A stretch of 31,039 bases of DNA from DASZVN01 sp035547055 (GTDB lineage Bacteria; Pseudomonadota; Alphaproteobacteria; Rhizobiales; Methylopilaceae), in NCBI GenBank assembly GCA_035547055.1, contig DASZVN010000038.1:1-31039 (forward strand), read 5' to 3'. The translations under genes and the position numbers were made by a program. Of this stretch, positions 30,921 through 31,039 are shown in pieces; within the stretch, counting starts at the first letter, position 1, and the number at the start of each line of letters is the position of its first letter. The notes below the pieces were generated by a model. That model was not told where the DNA came from and did not search any database. It saw only the letters and a program-made list of their open reading frames with translations.

Positions 30921-31039
30921 CACGCATCCAGATCCGTGCTGATGCGAGTTGGACGGCAGCGAGGTAGTTTTCGGGGCGCTTGTCGTAGCGTGTGGCAACG
31001 GCACGGAAGTGCTTGAGCTTGTTGAAGAAGCGCTCGACG
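30901..31039 (-). CDS. IS5-family transposase, C-terminal fragment (runs off window)
   Basis: On the minus strand the frame encodes VERFFNKLKHFRAVATRYDK, then RPENYLAAVQLASARIWMRANESVT and a stop at 30901-30903. This is the characteristic C-terminus of IS5-family (IS427-like) DDE transposases; the Glu in ERFFNKLK is the expected catalytic Glu. The stop codon TAG is formed by the CTAG at 30901-30904, which looks like the target sequence, so the element itself may not carry a stop. The remainder lies beyond the right edge. Confidence 0.85.
   Translation of the reverse strand, partial: VERFFNKLKHFRAVATRYDKRPENYLAAVQLASARIWMRANESVT
30905..31039 (-). mobile_element. Left end of an IS5-family insertion sequence
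   Basis: The junction is placed after CTAG (30901-30904), where integrase similarity ends and transposase sequence begins. The outermost bases GTCACGGACTCA would be the terminal inverted repeat. Its partner and the second CTAG copy must lie outside the window. Confidence 0.65.

Overview
The window is high-GC chromosomal DNA of an alphaproteobacterium. This is inferred from gene order and content: a Do-type protease next to rarA, a mitochondrial-type ATP12 F1-ATPase assembly chaperone, rpsF-rpsR-DUF2232-rplI, and fabD-fabG-acpP-fabF-mltG-yicC-gmk followed by guaB-MAPEG-RsmB-like-guaA. I cannot name the genus. Almost every gene is core housekeeping; the accessory parts are a catabolic/transport insertion near 5-9 kb and a mobile-element scar at the right edge.

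Layout. 60-1863 (minus): lemA and an M48 (HtpX-like) membrane protease. 2089-4926 (plus): periplasmic Do-family serine protease and rarA. 5150-9239 (plus): aldehyde dehydrogenase, an enolase-superfamily (mandelate racemase/muconate lactonizing) enzyme and a split ChrA-type transporter pair, lying between rarA and crcB, which are often close together in this class. 9264-15033 (plus): crcB, rluC, a TMEM175-like channel, ATP12, mrp and a GMC flavoprotein oxidoreductase. 15194-17726 (minus): rpsF-rpsR-DUF2232-rplI. 18088-25070 (plus): fatty-acid synthesis (fabD, fabG, acpP, fabF), mltG, yicC and gmk. 25228-30029 (plus): guaB, a MAPEG protein, an RsmB/NOP methyltransferase and guaA. Gmk, GuaB and GuaA give three guanine-nucleotide enzymes in 6 kb. 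Directly after guaA, 30252-30920 encodes the N-terminal half of a P4-type tyrosine integrase, cut by an IS5-family insertion whose transposase C-terminus runs off the window. This looks like the left edge of a genomic island inserted at the guaA 3' end and then disabled.

The most unusual content is intergenic. At least seven distinct palindromic repeat families occupy the gaps, mostly one per gap. The clearest is bounded by GTAGGGTGGGC and its complement. Two full-length copies of about 121 bp, in opposite orientation, each fold into four consecutive hairpins with compensated arm differences; three shorter copies look like derivatives. Two copies end exactly where the ribosome binding site of the next gene begins, and one supplies the stop codon of the preceding gene. 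Other regulatory candidates are a 9-bp hairpin burying the fabD ribosome binding site, alternative hairpins between fabG and acpP, a structured rpsF leader, and a probable leaderless start for the first chrA gene. I see no CRISPR array, rRNA or tRNA.
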